Positions 1 through 8,700 of a stretch of DNA of 64,000 bases are shown piece after piece (the stretch's first letter is position 1; the number at the start of each line of letters is the position of its first letter). Position numbers and translations under genes: made by a program. Source of the DNA: Saccharothrix sp. ST-888. GTDB lineage: Bacteria > Actinomycetota > Actinomycetes > Streptomycetales > Streptomycetaceae. The notes below the pieces were generated by a model that worked only from the letters and a program-made list of their open reading frames with translations, was not told where the DNA came from and made no database searches. The stretch covers positions 62,001-126,000 of the forward strand of contig NZ_JYJF01000001.1 of assembly GCF_000955975.1 (NCBI RefSeq), read 5' to 3'.

Positions 1-471
1 AACCTGTTCTTCAAGATGCCGAAGGCGGACTGGGACGCCGTCCTGACGGTCAACCTGACCAGCGCCTACAACTGCAGCCACGTGGCGCAGAAGTACATGG
101 TGAAGCAGAAGTACGGCAAGATCGTCTCGCTCAGCTCGCGCTCGGCGCTCGGCAACCGGGGCCAGGCCAACTACGCCGCCGCCAAGGCGGGCATCCAGGG
201 GCTGACGGCGACGCTGGCGATCGAGCTGGGGCCCTTCAACGTCAACGTCAACGCGGTGGCCCCCGGCTACATCGCCACCTCGATGACCGCCGCCACCGCC
301 GAGCGGGTCGGCGCCACGCCCGAGTCGCACCAGGCCGAGGTCGCCGAGCGCACCCCGCTGCGCCGGGTCGGACAGCCCGAGGAGATCGCCTCCGTGGTCG
401 CCTTCCTGGCGAGCGAGGACGCCTCCTACGTCAGCGGCCAGACCCTGTACGTGAACGGCGGAGCGCGCTGA
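1..471 (+). CDS. SDR-family oxidoreductase, FabG-like (5' end outside window)
   Basis: C-terminal ~156 residues of a short-chain dehydrogenase/reductase; the frame is open at base 1, so the Rossmann nucleotide-binding start lies outside the window. Seen: the catalytic YAAAK (Y-x3-K) with an upstream Ser in SLSSRSA, the NxxAPGYIAT segment after the active site, and the typical C-terminus ASYVSGQTLYVNGG. SDRs of this type reduce or oxidise keto/hydroxy groups with NAD(P)H in the cytoplasm; 3-oxoacyl-ACP reductase is the nearest family label, but FabG-like SDRs act on many substrates, so the substrate is not assigned. A terminator-like hairpin follows. Confidence 0.85.
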   Translation, partial: NLFFKMPKADWDAVLTVNLTSAYNCSHVAQKYMVKQKYGKIVSLSSRSALGNRGQANYAAAKAGIQGLTATLAIELGPFNVNVNAVAPGYIATSMTAATAERVGATPESHQAEVAERTPLRRVGQPEEIASVVAFLASEDASYVSGQTLYVNGGAR

Positions 472-496
472 ACAGGTGACGGGCTGTCCGTCGGAT

Positions 497-539
497 GGCC
501 GATCCCGGTGTGGCGTTACCAGGACCGGGGTCGGCCTTT
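497..539 (+). terminator. Putative terminator after the SDR gene
   Basis: 13-bp stem (497-509 with 524-536, one G-U wobble) around a 14-nt loop, followed by TTT. It lies 26 nt after the SDR stop and before the next gene on the same strand. Confidence 0.6.
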
Positions 540-676
540 ACCTATTCAGGTGGCCGGTAGGGGCCACCCGGCACCTCCGATCCGACTATGGCCCGACCGG
601 CCCCGGACCGATGAGATGACGGGGCCGACCGTCCACGGTCGGAGTCCGTGTCGAACCGTCGCTCCGAAGGAGTCCC

Positions 677-2059
677 ATGGGTGCCTTTCCCGCCGGCCGC
701 GGTCCCCGCCACTCCACCGCGGTCCGCACCGCGGCGCTGCTCGCCGCCGGAGCCGCCGCACTGACCGCCGGCACCGGCCCGGGCGGCAGGGCCACGGCCG
801 CCCCCGCAGCGGTGCACGTCCGCCCGGCCTCCGCCGGGCACATCAGCGCCCTCGGGCTGAGCGCGCCGATGGCCACCTCGGCCTGCGTCGCCAAGGTCGG
901 CCTGCACTGCTACTCACCGCTCCAGTACCGCGCGGCGTACCACCTCGACCCGCTCTACCGGGAGGGCATCACCGGCAAGGGCCGCACCATCGTGATCGTG
1001 GACTCCTTCGGCTCGCCGACCATCCAGCACGACCTGGAGACGTTCGACCGGCAGTGGGGCATCCCCGACACCGAGGTCGAGGTGGTCAAGTGGGGCAAGG
1101 TGCCGCCCTTCGACCCCGCCAACCAGGAGCACCTGGGCTGGGCCGGCGAGAGCACCCTGGACGTCGAGTACGCCCACGCCATCGCCCCGGACGCGCACAT
1201 CGTGCTGGTCGAGACCCCGGTGGCCGAGACCGAGGGGGTGACCGGCCTGCCGGAGATGATGGACGCCGAGAAGGCCCTGATCGACGCCGGCCGGGCTGAT
1301 GTCGTCTCGCAGAGCTTCGGCGCCACCGAGAACACCTTCCCCGGTTTCGACCAGGGTGCCTTCAGCTCCCTCACCGACCTGCGGTACGCCTTCAAGGCCG
1401 CCGCCCAGCACGGCGTCACGGTGCTCGCCGCCTCCGGCGACAACGGCGCCACCGACTCCACCGACTCCACGGCGGCCGCGGGCAGCCTCTACCCGTACCG
1501 GGTGGACTCCTGGCCGTCCTCCGACCCGCTGGTCACCTCGGTCGGCGGCACCCAGCTCACCCTGGACGACAGCGGCAACCGCACCGCGCCCGACCGGGTC
1601 TGGAACGACAAGTACGGCGCCGGTGGCGGCGGCATCTCGGGCGTCTTCGCCCGCCCCTGGTACCAGGCCGGAGTCGCCCAGGTCACCGGCGACCACCGGG
1701 GCACCCCCGACATCAGCATGAGCGCGGCGGTGGACGGCGCGGCCTGGACGTACGAGTCCTACGACCCGCACCAGGCCGGCTGGCACCTCACGGGCGGCAC
1801 CAGCGAGGCCACCCCGATCTTCTCGGGCATCGTCGCACTCGCCGACCAACTCGCCGGGCACCGCCTCGGGCAGCTCAACTGGCGGATGTACAGCCTGAGT
1901 CGGCTGCCCGCACGGCAGAGCGGCATCGTCGACGTGACGGCCGGCAACAACTCCTGGGGCGGCGTCGACGGCTACCAGGCCGTACGGGGCTACGACCTGG
2001 CGAGCGGGCTGGGCACCATCGACGGGGCCCGGTTCGTGCACTCCATCGCCGGGCGCTGA
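677..2059 (+). CDS. Secreted S53 (sedolisin-like) serine-carboxyl peptidase
   Basis: 460 residues with an N-terminal hydrophobic export segment. The sedolisin catalytic residues are visible: Glu158 and Asp162 in GESTLDVEYAH (E-x3-D), the oxyanion Asp255 in AASGDNG, and nucleophile Ser376 in GGTSEATP. The C-terminal GYDLASGLGTIDG is the usual calcium-loop region. Family members are secreted peptidases, often acid-active. Unusually, only about 80 residues precede the catalytic domain, so the large activation prodomain of kumamolisin-type enzymes is absent; such short members exist among actinobacteria. Start ATG follows GAAGGAG at 665-671. The gene converges on the next gene with only 13 bp between them. 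Confidence 0.88.
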   Translation: MGAFPAGRGPRHSTAVRTAALLAAGAAALTAGTGPGGRATAAPAAVHVRPASAGHISALGLSAPMATSACVAKVGLHCYSPLQYRAAYHLDPLYREGITGKGRTIVIVDSFGSPTIQHDLETFDRQWGIPDTEVEVVKWGKVPPFDPANQEHLGWAGESTLDVEYAHAIAPDAHIVLVETPVAETEGVTGLPEMMDAEKALIDAGRADVVSQSFGATENTFPGFDQGAFSSLTDLRYAFKAAAQHGVTVLAASGDNGATDSTDSTAAAGSLYPYRVDSWPSSDPLVTSVGGTQLTLDDSGNRTAPDRVWNDKYGAGGGGISGVFARPWYQAGVAQVTGDHRGTPDISMSAAVDGAAWTYESYDPHQAGWHLTGGTSEATPIFSGIVALADQLAGHRLGQLNWRMYSLSRLPARQSGIVDVTAGNNSWGGVDGYQAVRGYDLASGLGTIDGARFVHSIAGR

Positions 2060-2072
2060 CGGGGCGGCCGGG

Positions 2073-4175
2073 TCAGAGCTGGGTCTCTATCTCGGCGGTC
2101 ACCAGCTGCTTGAGGTAGCGCTCGGCCGCGCGGAGCTTGCGGCCGTCCGGCCCCGGCAGGTAGGCGCGGAGTTCGATGATCTCCGGTGCCACCCTGATCG
2201 CCTCGGTCCGGTCCTTGATCGAGCGCCAGCACGCCTCCGCGTTGGTCGCCGCCCGCTGGGTCTCCGGATGCTCGGGCCCCTCGGCACGGAGCAGCGTCAG
2301 GGCCACCTCGCGGTACAGCTCGGCGGCCAGCTCCGGGCGGCCCGACAGCCGCAGCACGTGGGCGCGGACCTGACGGACCTGCAGGACCGCCGGTGCGACC
2401 GGTCCGTGGGTGGACACCGCCTGTCGCTCCAGTTCGAGCGCCAGCTCGGTGGCGCTCTCGTGCTCGCCCGCGTCGGCGCTGCGGACGATGCGGGCGATCG
2501 CCTCGCGGTACCCGGCGAGCGGATCGGCCTCGGGGGCCGACTCCGGGGCCGGGGCCGGCTCCGGCTCCACGGCGGCCTGGGCGGAGGCCGCGACGGAGGT
2601 GTCGACGGGGTTGTCCGGCACGGCTTCGGGGGCCGGCTCCGGGGCCGGGGCCGGTGACTTCCCCAGGTCGACCAGGGCGGCGGGCTCGGCGCGCTCGTAC
2701 GGCTGCGGTTCCGGCAGCGACTCGGGCTGCGGCTCGGGTAGCGGCTCGGGCTGCGGCGCCGGATCCGCCGCCACGGGGAGCGGGCCGGCCTTGGACAGGC
2801 TCACCGAGGGCACTCCCGCCTCGGCGGGTTCGGACCATGGCGCATCAAGCACCTGCTGCGGCGCCACCTTCAGCAGGGAGACCGGGCGCACCGGACGGGG
2901 CGGCGTCGGCGGGACACCGGGCTTGAGCAGTGAGACCGGCTTGCGCGACGCCGCCCGCTGCATCGTCGGCTCCGGCGCCCCGGCCTCCGCTGCGCCCTTG
3001 GACAGGATCACCCGGTTCGCCGCCGCCTGGCGCTGCCGGGCCACCCGCGCGGGCGGCTTCGGCAGCACCGCGGCCGGGCGCGGCCCGTCGTACGGCCGGG
3101 GCTCCGCCTCGCCCAAGTGGCGGGCGGTGTTGCGGAACAGCGGCCGGTCGGCCGGGTGCGAGCTGTGGATGATCACGTCGGGCCGCAGCACCGAGTGCAC
3201 CTGCTGGCGCAGCTGCTCCGGCGTCAGGACGGGCTCCGCCCCCGGACGGCCGCCGTGCAGTGCCTCTGTCAACGCGCGGGTGAAGGTGCCGATCTGCTCC
3301 GGGTCGGGGGCGACGACCGCCCAGAGCGGCACACCGTCCGTCAACGGGGAGATGGTGCTCTGGAGTTGCGGCCAGACGGCCTGGTCCGCGCTCAGGTCGG
3401 CGATCACCAGGGTGTCCCACTCGGCCGGGCGGTGCCGCAGTTCCGCCGCGACGGCCGACCAGGGCAGGCCGTCCTGGCGGATCGTGCCCGCCTTGGAGTC
3501 ACGCAGCGTCAGGTAGAGCTGGCCGCCGCGCCGGTCGGCGATCAGGTGGCCGCCGAGGTGGACGAGCAGCGGTCCCGCATGGCGGGCGGCGGCCCTGAGG
3601 TGGGCGAGAACGCTCTGCGGGTCACTGGCGCCGGGCAGGTGGACGGCGTCCACGGCGTCCGCCGCCAGCAGGATCGACGGCGAGACACCGGCCAGCATCG
3701 CCGAGAGCACCGGCGCCTGCGCCGAACCGCTGCGCCCCCAGGAGCGCCGGCCTGACGCACCGTAACCGCCCTCGACCACCAGGATCCGGCCGCGCGGCCC
3801 ACCGCCGAGCCCCGGGCTCGCTCCCACCGCCACCGAACCGACGGGCGCGGCAGGCGCGGCGGACACGGCGGGGGCCGGTTGCTGGGGCCGGATCACGGGC
3901 ATGAAGCCGGTCCACCCGGTGGAGGGCATCGGCCCGTCCGGACCGTCGGGGCCAGGCGGCAGGACGGCGGTGCGCTCCACCGTCGGCCCGGCCTCCCCCT
4001 GGTACGGCTGCGCCTCGGCGCACCCGGCCGGAACAGCCGGCAGGGTCGGCGGGCCCGGCGGGTTCGGCGGACCCGGCACGGCCGGCGGGGCCGTGGGGTA
4101 CGGGGGAAGCGGGGCCGTATCGCCAGTGCCGGGAGGCCTGTTGCCACTCCCGGAGGTCGATGTGAGGTCCGCCAC
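2073..4175 (-). CDS. Pseudo-caspase (C14-like) domain plus C-terminal TPR-like protein
   Basis: 700 residues, GTG start. Layout: Pro-rich residues 1-125; alpha/beta domain about 130-355; disordered Pro/Ala/Glu-rich linker 360-555; helical TPR-like C-terminus about 560-690. The middle domain follows actinobacterial caspase-like proteins: SVLAHLRAAARHAG, then VHLGGHL (His210 in the GHG position), RGGQLYLTL, then TLVIADLS where the Asp-x-Cys catalytic motif should be. Ser262 occupies the Cys position, so it should not be a working peptidase (inference). PLFRN near 345-349 resembles the closing motif of these domains. The linker has five V-x-L-x-K motifs. The 18641-19477 protein looks paralogous. 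Probably cytoplasmic; partner-binding role unknown. Confidence 0.7.
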   Translation of the reverse strand: MADLTSTSGSGNRPPGTGDTAPLPPYPTAPPAVPGPPNPPGPPTLPAVPAGCAEAQPYQGEAGPTVERTAVLPPGPDGPDGPMPSTGWTGFMPVIRPQQPAPAVSAAPAAPVGSVAVGASPGLGGGPRGRILVVEGGYGASGRRSWGRSGSAQAPVLSAMLAGVSPSILLAADAVDAVHLPGASDPQSVLAHLRAAARHAGPLLVHLGGHLIADRRGGQLYLTLRDSKAGTIRQDGLPWSAVAAELRHRPAEWDTLVIADLSADQAVWPQLQSTISPLTDGVPLWAVVAPDPEQIGTFTRALTEALHGGRPGAEPVLTPEQLRQQVHSVLRPDVIIHSSHPADRPLFRNTARHLGEAEPRPYDGPRPAAVLPKPPARVARQRQAAANRVILSKGAAEAGAPEPTMQRAASRKPVSLLKPGVPPTPPRPVRPVSLLKVAPQQVLDAPWSEPAEAGVPSVSLSKAGPLPVAADPAPQPEPLPEPQPESLPEPQPYERAEPAALVDLGKSPAPAPEPAPEAVPDNPVDTSVAASAQAAVEPEPAPAPESAPEADPLAGYREAIARIVRSADAGEHESATELALELERQAVSTHGPVAPAVLQVRQVRAHVLRLSGRPELAAELYREVALTLLRAEGPEHPETQRAATNAEACWRSIKDRTEAIRVAPEIIELRAYLPGPDGRKLRAAERYLKQLVTAEIETQL

Positions 4176-4579
4176 CGCCGGTCTCCCGCCCCGCCCCGCG
4201 GTTCACGCGAGGTCCGTATCTCCCGCCGTGGTGCCCTTCACCACGCGCGATCTCGCCACCTTACGGTGTGATCCCACGGGCGAGCCAGGCCGGGCCCCTC
4301 GATCGCGCCGCTGCGGACGGACGCGCGCCGCCGTTGCCCGGCGTGCCGGCGGAAGGTGTCCGAACGGCAGGCCCGAGGGCCCGAACGCCGGATCGGACGA
4401 TTCGAACGCGAGATCGGACGCCCTGGATACCGGATCCGGTCGGCCACGACGAACAGGTGGCAGAGCCGTCCTCCTGGCACACCACCAGGCTCCTCGGTCC
4501 CGGGTCGTCGACGCCCTCGGAGGAGGCACTTCATCACATCGGGCAAAGGGAGAGTCAAGGACTGTGACACGATGAGCAG
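4176..4579. other. Divergent intergenic region without a recognised gene
   Basis: About 400 bp between the starts of two divergent genes, so it should carry both promoters. It holds a 19-bp operator-like palindrome (4227-4245) and a 12-bp perfect palindrome ACCGGATCCGGT (4429-4440) flanked by repeated GATCGGACG words. No open frame here has convincing coding character. Confidence 0.5.
4227..4245. promoter_or_regulatory. Operator-like palindrome CGTGGTG-N5-CACCACG
   Basis: Perfect 7-bp arms around CCCTT, about 50 bp upstream of the GTG start of the pseudo-caspase/TPR gene. Position and symmetry suit a dimeric repressor site; no regulator is assigned. Confidence 0.35.
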
Positions 4580-5305
4580 ATGGATACGACAGCGGTCAGG
4601 ACTCGCCGGACCTCGCTCGCCGCCGCGGGCCTGCTGCTCTCGGCGGCCGGTCTGCTCACCGCCTGCGGGTCGAAGTCCTCGGCCGCGACCGGGCCGGCAG
4701 CCGACGGGCCTGCGCCCACCGCATCCGCCCGCGCCGTGTCCGCGCCCACCGTCCCCGGCCGGTCGGCCTCGGGCACGGCGGCTACCGCGCCGTTCCCGCG
4801 GGTCCACGCCGATACGCTCGATACGTCGGGTGTCCCGTACGGAGTGACCCCCAGTGCCGCCCCCGTCACCGCCGAACCGTGCCCGGCCTCGGGGGTCGCC
4901 CTCCGGGCCGGGGAGCCCGACGCGGCGATGGGACTGCGCGCCCTGACCGTCGAGTTGACCAACTGCGGCACTCGGCCCTACGCCCTGAACGGCTACCCGA
5001 CCGTCCGCGTCCTGGACGACCAGCGGGAGCCGTTCGACATCGCGGTCAGCCACGGCGCCTCCGCCATCGCCGTCATCGACCGCTTCGACGCCGGACCCAC
5101 ACCGCTGACCCTGAAGCCCGGCGAGCGCGCGGTGTTCGGGCTGGCCTGGAGGAACACCGTGACGGAGGTCAACTCCGCTCCGGTCAACGGAAGTCACCTG
5201 GAGATCACGCCTCGTCCCGGCGCCCGGGCACAGAGCATCACCATCCTGATGGACCTCGGCACCACCGGAAAGCTGGGCATCAGCGCCTGGTCCAGCCCCC
5301 GCTGA
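4580..5305 (+). CDS. DUF4232-type lipoprotein
   Basis: 241 residues. A signal peptide ends in a lipobox LLTAC, so the mature protein should be lipid-anchored on the outer face of the membrane. After a Ser/Ala/Pro-rich spacer comes a DUF4232-like domain: CPASGVALRAGEPDAAMG, LTNCGTRPYALNGYPTV and a C-terminal beta-rich stretch. The two Cys at the start and middle of the domain probably form a disulfide. The function of the family is unknown; it is common in streptomycetes. The gene lies on the opposite strand between the LysM/BTAD gene and the pseudo-caspase gene, so it is not part of their operon. Confidence 0.85.
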   Translation: MDTTAVRTRRTSLAAAGLLLSAAGLLTACGSKSSAATGPAADGPAPTASARAVSAPTVPGRSASGTAATAPFPRVHADTLDTSGVPYGVTPSAAPVTAEPCPASGVALRAGEPDAAMGLRALTVELTNCGTRPYALNGYPTVRVLDDQREPFDIAVSHGASAIAVIDRFDAGPTPLTLKPGERAVFGLAWRNTVTEVNSAPVNGSHLEITPRPGARAQSITILMDLGTTGKLGISAWSSPR

Positions 5306-5761
5306 ACCGGCAGCGCACACACCGGCACCGGCTCCGGCACCCGGTGCGCCAACCCGGCCCGGGTGCAGGGTCCGCGATCTCGCGAGCAGGGGTTCCCGCG
5401 GAAGTGTGAGATTCCGCGGTCCGTGGGCACTGATCGGGTCGGTCCGCCGAGAGCAATCACGTGCAGGTACCGAGTCGGGGGCGCCTGCCGCCAGCCTGAG
5501 GCCAACGAAGACCGGGAACGCAGCCGTACACCTGCCTGAGCACGTTCGGGTGTACGCCGACGCGTGGACATTGCGGTTGGCCGCCGGGGCGGGAGGATTG
5601 GCCTCATGGCGGTTCAGGTCATCGTCGAGGCGGCCATCGTGCCGGGGGACGGGATCACGGTCGGTCACGTGCTGGGACACGCCACCGGCCTGACCTGTCC
5701 CCTGGACTCGGAACCGAGCACGGCCACCGGCTATCACAGTCGCCGAGTCCGACCGGGCCGG
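5306..5761. other. Intergenic region between convergent genes
   Basis: About 455 bp downstream of both flanking genes. It contains a hairpin (5396-5419) and a weaker GCACCGG/CCGGTGC stem (5325-5347). An ATG at 5605 with a good GGGAGGA in front opens a frame, but this runs antisense through the LysM/BTAD gene, so it was not called. Nothing else recognised. Confidence 0.5.
5396..5419. terminator. Hairpin between convergent genes, possible terminator
   Basis: Perfect 8-bp inverted repeat CCGCGGAA/TTCCGCGG with an 8-nt loop. No T-tract follows, so its terminator role is inferred from position only. Confidence 0.4.
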
Positions 5762-8700
5762 TCAGCTCCCGGCGAGCAGGTCGCGGAGCAGGGCGACCGT
5801 GTCGGCGTCCAGATCTCGGCCGGTTCGGCGGCTGAGGGCGTCCAGTCGGTTGACGGCTCGGACCAGTTGGTCGCGGGCACCGGCCGAGGCGTAGGTGTAG
5901 AAGAGGTCGCGGTGCAGGAGTTCGATGTCCGGGGCGACGGCGAGGCCGCGGAAGATGGCGGCCTCGGCGCTGCGGTGGTCGCCGTACTGGAGGCGGCGGG
6001 CGGCGAGTTCGTGGGCGGTGTCGACGATCGCGGCGAGCATGTCCTGGCGTTCGGCCTCGGCCCAGGCGTAGGCGGTGGTCGGGGCCTCGGCGAACGGGGC
6101 GCCGCGGACCAGGGCGAGGGCATGCGCGAGCGCGGCGTCGGCGGTGCTGCTGGTGCTGCGCATGCCGCGCCGGTAGAGGCTGCGGAACTCGTCCCAGTCA
6201 CAGGTCACGGTCGGGGCGAAGGCGTAGCCGTCCGGCGTGTCCGGGTGCAGGAAGGCCCGGCCGTCGGTGGAGCTGCCGAACCAGCCCGCCAGTTCGGCGA
6301 GTTTGGCGGGCAGCGGGGTGCCGGGGCGGTCCGCCGCGGTCCCTGAGCCGTCCGGTTCGGAGCCCGGCTGTTCGGCCGCCAGGTGCGCGGCGCCCGGGTG
6401 CAGGGCCCGGTCGAGCGCGCCGTGTTCGACGCCCGGCCGGAGCGCGAGCAGGGCGGCCAGCTCGGTCAGCCGGGGGATGGCCGACGGTTCGGCGGGACCG
6501 GCCGCACCCAGGACGTCCACCGGTCCGAGCAGGCGGATCCGGGGAGCGGTACGGGTCGCGTGCGCCTCCGGGGAACGCAGGATCGCCAGCAGGTCGTCAC
6601 TGTCGCTGCGAGTGGAACCGGACGCCGAGGGCACGGGGTTCACCGGCGCCACCGGGTGGACCGGGGTGACCGGTGCCGGGCGTGCCTGGTCGGCCGGACC
6701 GCCGAAGGCGTCCGCCGGGGGCGCCGGGTCGTGCATCGGCACGGGCTCGGGGGGTGCCACCGGGGCGGCGGGGGACGCCGGGGGCGCCGGAGGCACAGGC
6801 TCGGCGGCCGGCACTGACGGCACGTCGGCCCCGGGCCGCACGGGCGGGACGAGCGGGACAGGCGGGACGAGCGGGACGAGCGGGACGGGCGGGACGGGCG
6901 GAATCGCGGGACGCACAGGACGCACAGGACGCACGGCCGGCACGGTGGACGCAGCGGCACCGGCGGCCCCGGCAGGCAGCGGAGGCGAGCCGGGCACCGA
7001 ACCGTTGCTGTGCAGGCCGATCCCGTTGGCGCTGTGCCGGGCGGACGGTCGCACCGGCGCGGCCGGGGCCACCCGGCCGTCGTCGCGGGCCTCGGGCGCG
7101 GTGGCTGATCCGGCAGCACCGGGCCCGCCAGCCGAATCCCCGACAGCCGAAGCCCAGGCGGCAGCCCCCGCAGCGGCACCGGGCCCGCCAGCCGAAGCCC
7201 CGGCGAGGCGCGGGGCCGGTGTCACCGTCGGGTCGGTGCCCGCGAACGGGCTGGCACCGGTCCCGATCATCCGGGTGACCAGCTGCGCCCCGGCCAGGTC
7301 CACCGGCAGCGCCAGTGCCGCGCCGGAGGGTGCCCCGACGGTGGCCAGCACCGGCACGGGCGGCAGCGGGATCTCCGCCGCGTCGAGGTCGCCGCCCGGG
7401 CCGTCGAGGGTCCAGTCGGGCGCGGGGTACTGGGTGCTGTCACAGGCGACCCGCAGCAGTTCACCGATGTGGTCGTACTGCTCCGGGCCGAGCTTCTGGA
7501 GTTCGACGGTCAGGTGCAGGCCGGGGATGGTGGCGGTCCCGCTGCTGGGCAGGGTCCAGCGGGCGACCGGGCCGGTGCCGCGTTCGGGTGCCCGGGTGAC
7601 CACGGCGAGGCAGGTGCGCGGGGTGCCGTCCAGCAGGCGGCCCAGCTCGGCGGGCAGGCTCCCGCCGGGCGGCTGCGCGGAGAGCACGATCTCGGGCACC
7701 CAGGACTCGTCCGCGTGCCCCCGGCTGCGGGCGTCCCGGGGGCTGGCCGCCTCGGCGGCGACCAGGGTGGCCCTGGCCTTGGCCGTGCGCGGGCCGAGCG
7801 CCGCGATCGCCGCCTCCAGACTGTCGTACCGGTGGACGCGCTCCACCGCCGGGCCGGTGAGCGGCAGGTCCTCGGCGAGCCCGATCAGGTGCAGGTGCAG
7901 CCGGTCGGCCAACGGGCTGTGCGCCAGCTCGACCGCCAGCGTGCGCAGGACGTCCCGTGCGTCGTCCGGGTGCCCGGACAGGTGCATCAGCCGTACGGTC
8001 TCCAGGTCGGCGAGCACCACGGCCCCGTCGGGCGCGGTGCCCAGGGTGACCAGGGCCGGGTACGGCGCCGAGGTCTTGGCCGCCTGTGTGGCGGACAGCA
8101 GTTCCGGCGAGTCCTCGGGGCACCACCAGACGTTCGGTGCGTGGGCGGCCCGGAAGGGTGCGATCGGAGCGCAGGGCCCGGCGAGATGGAGCTCGACGGT
8201 ACGCCCTGCGGTGACCCGGACGGCGACCAGGGCGGGCAGGCGCTTGCCGGTCCGGACGGTGTTGCGGGCCAGGGTGCGCAGCGCCCGGTTCAGCAGGTCC
8301 AGGCCGGTGTCGCTCTGGCGCACCTTCAGTTCGGCCTCGAAGTCGGCGGCGGGGCCGGCCGGGAGGGCGATGCGGTGCCGGGGGCGGCGGGCCCGCTGCT
8401 GGTCGCCCCGGCGGCGGCCCACGGTTCCGATCAGCACCGCTGCGAGCAGCACTCCGACGGTGGAGGTGGCGAGCGCGACGCTGTAGTCGTCGCTGGGGAC
8501 CGCCGCCTTGGTGGTCGAACTCGGCTTGGCGGTGGGCGACTTGTGCTCGGGCGGCGCCGAGGGCCCGGCGCTGGACGGCGGCACGGCCGGGCCGTGGCCC
8601 GAGGTCGGTCCGGGCGTCGGGGCCGAGCCGGACCCGGGCGTGCTCGGGGCCGGGGCCGACTGCGTCGTACCGGTCGTGCTGGTCGTACCGGCCGTCCCGG

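Noticed and set aside
914..2041. Long open frames antisense to the S53 gene and to most other genes
   Set aside because: They are by-products of high GC content; the sense frames have family motifs and correct third-position bias, the antisense frames do not.
5564..6346. Plus-strand frame with an internal ATG (5605) and good GGGAGGA site
   Set aside because: Most of it is antisense to the C-terminal BTAD domain of a well-supported gene, and no family motif is visible.
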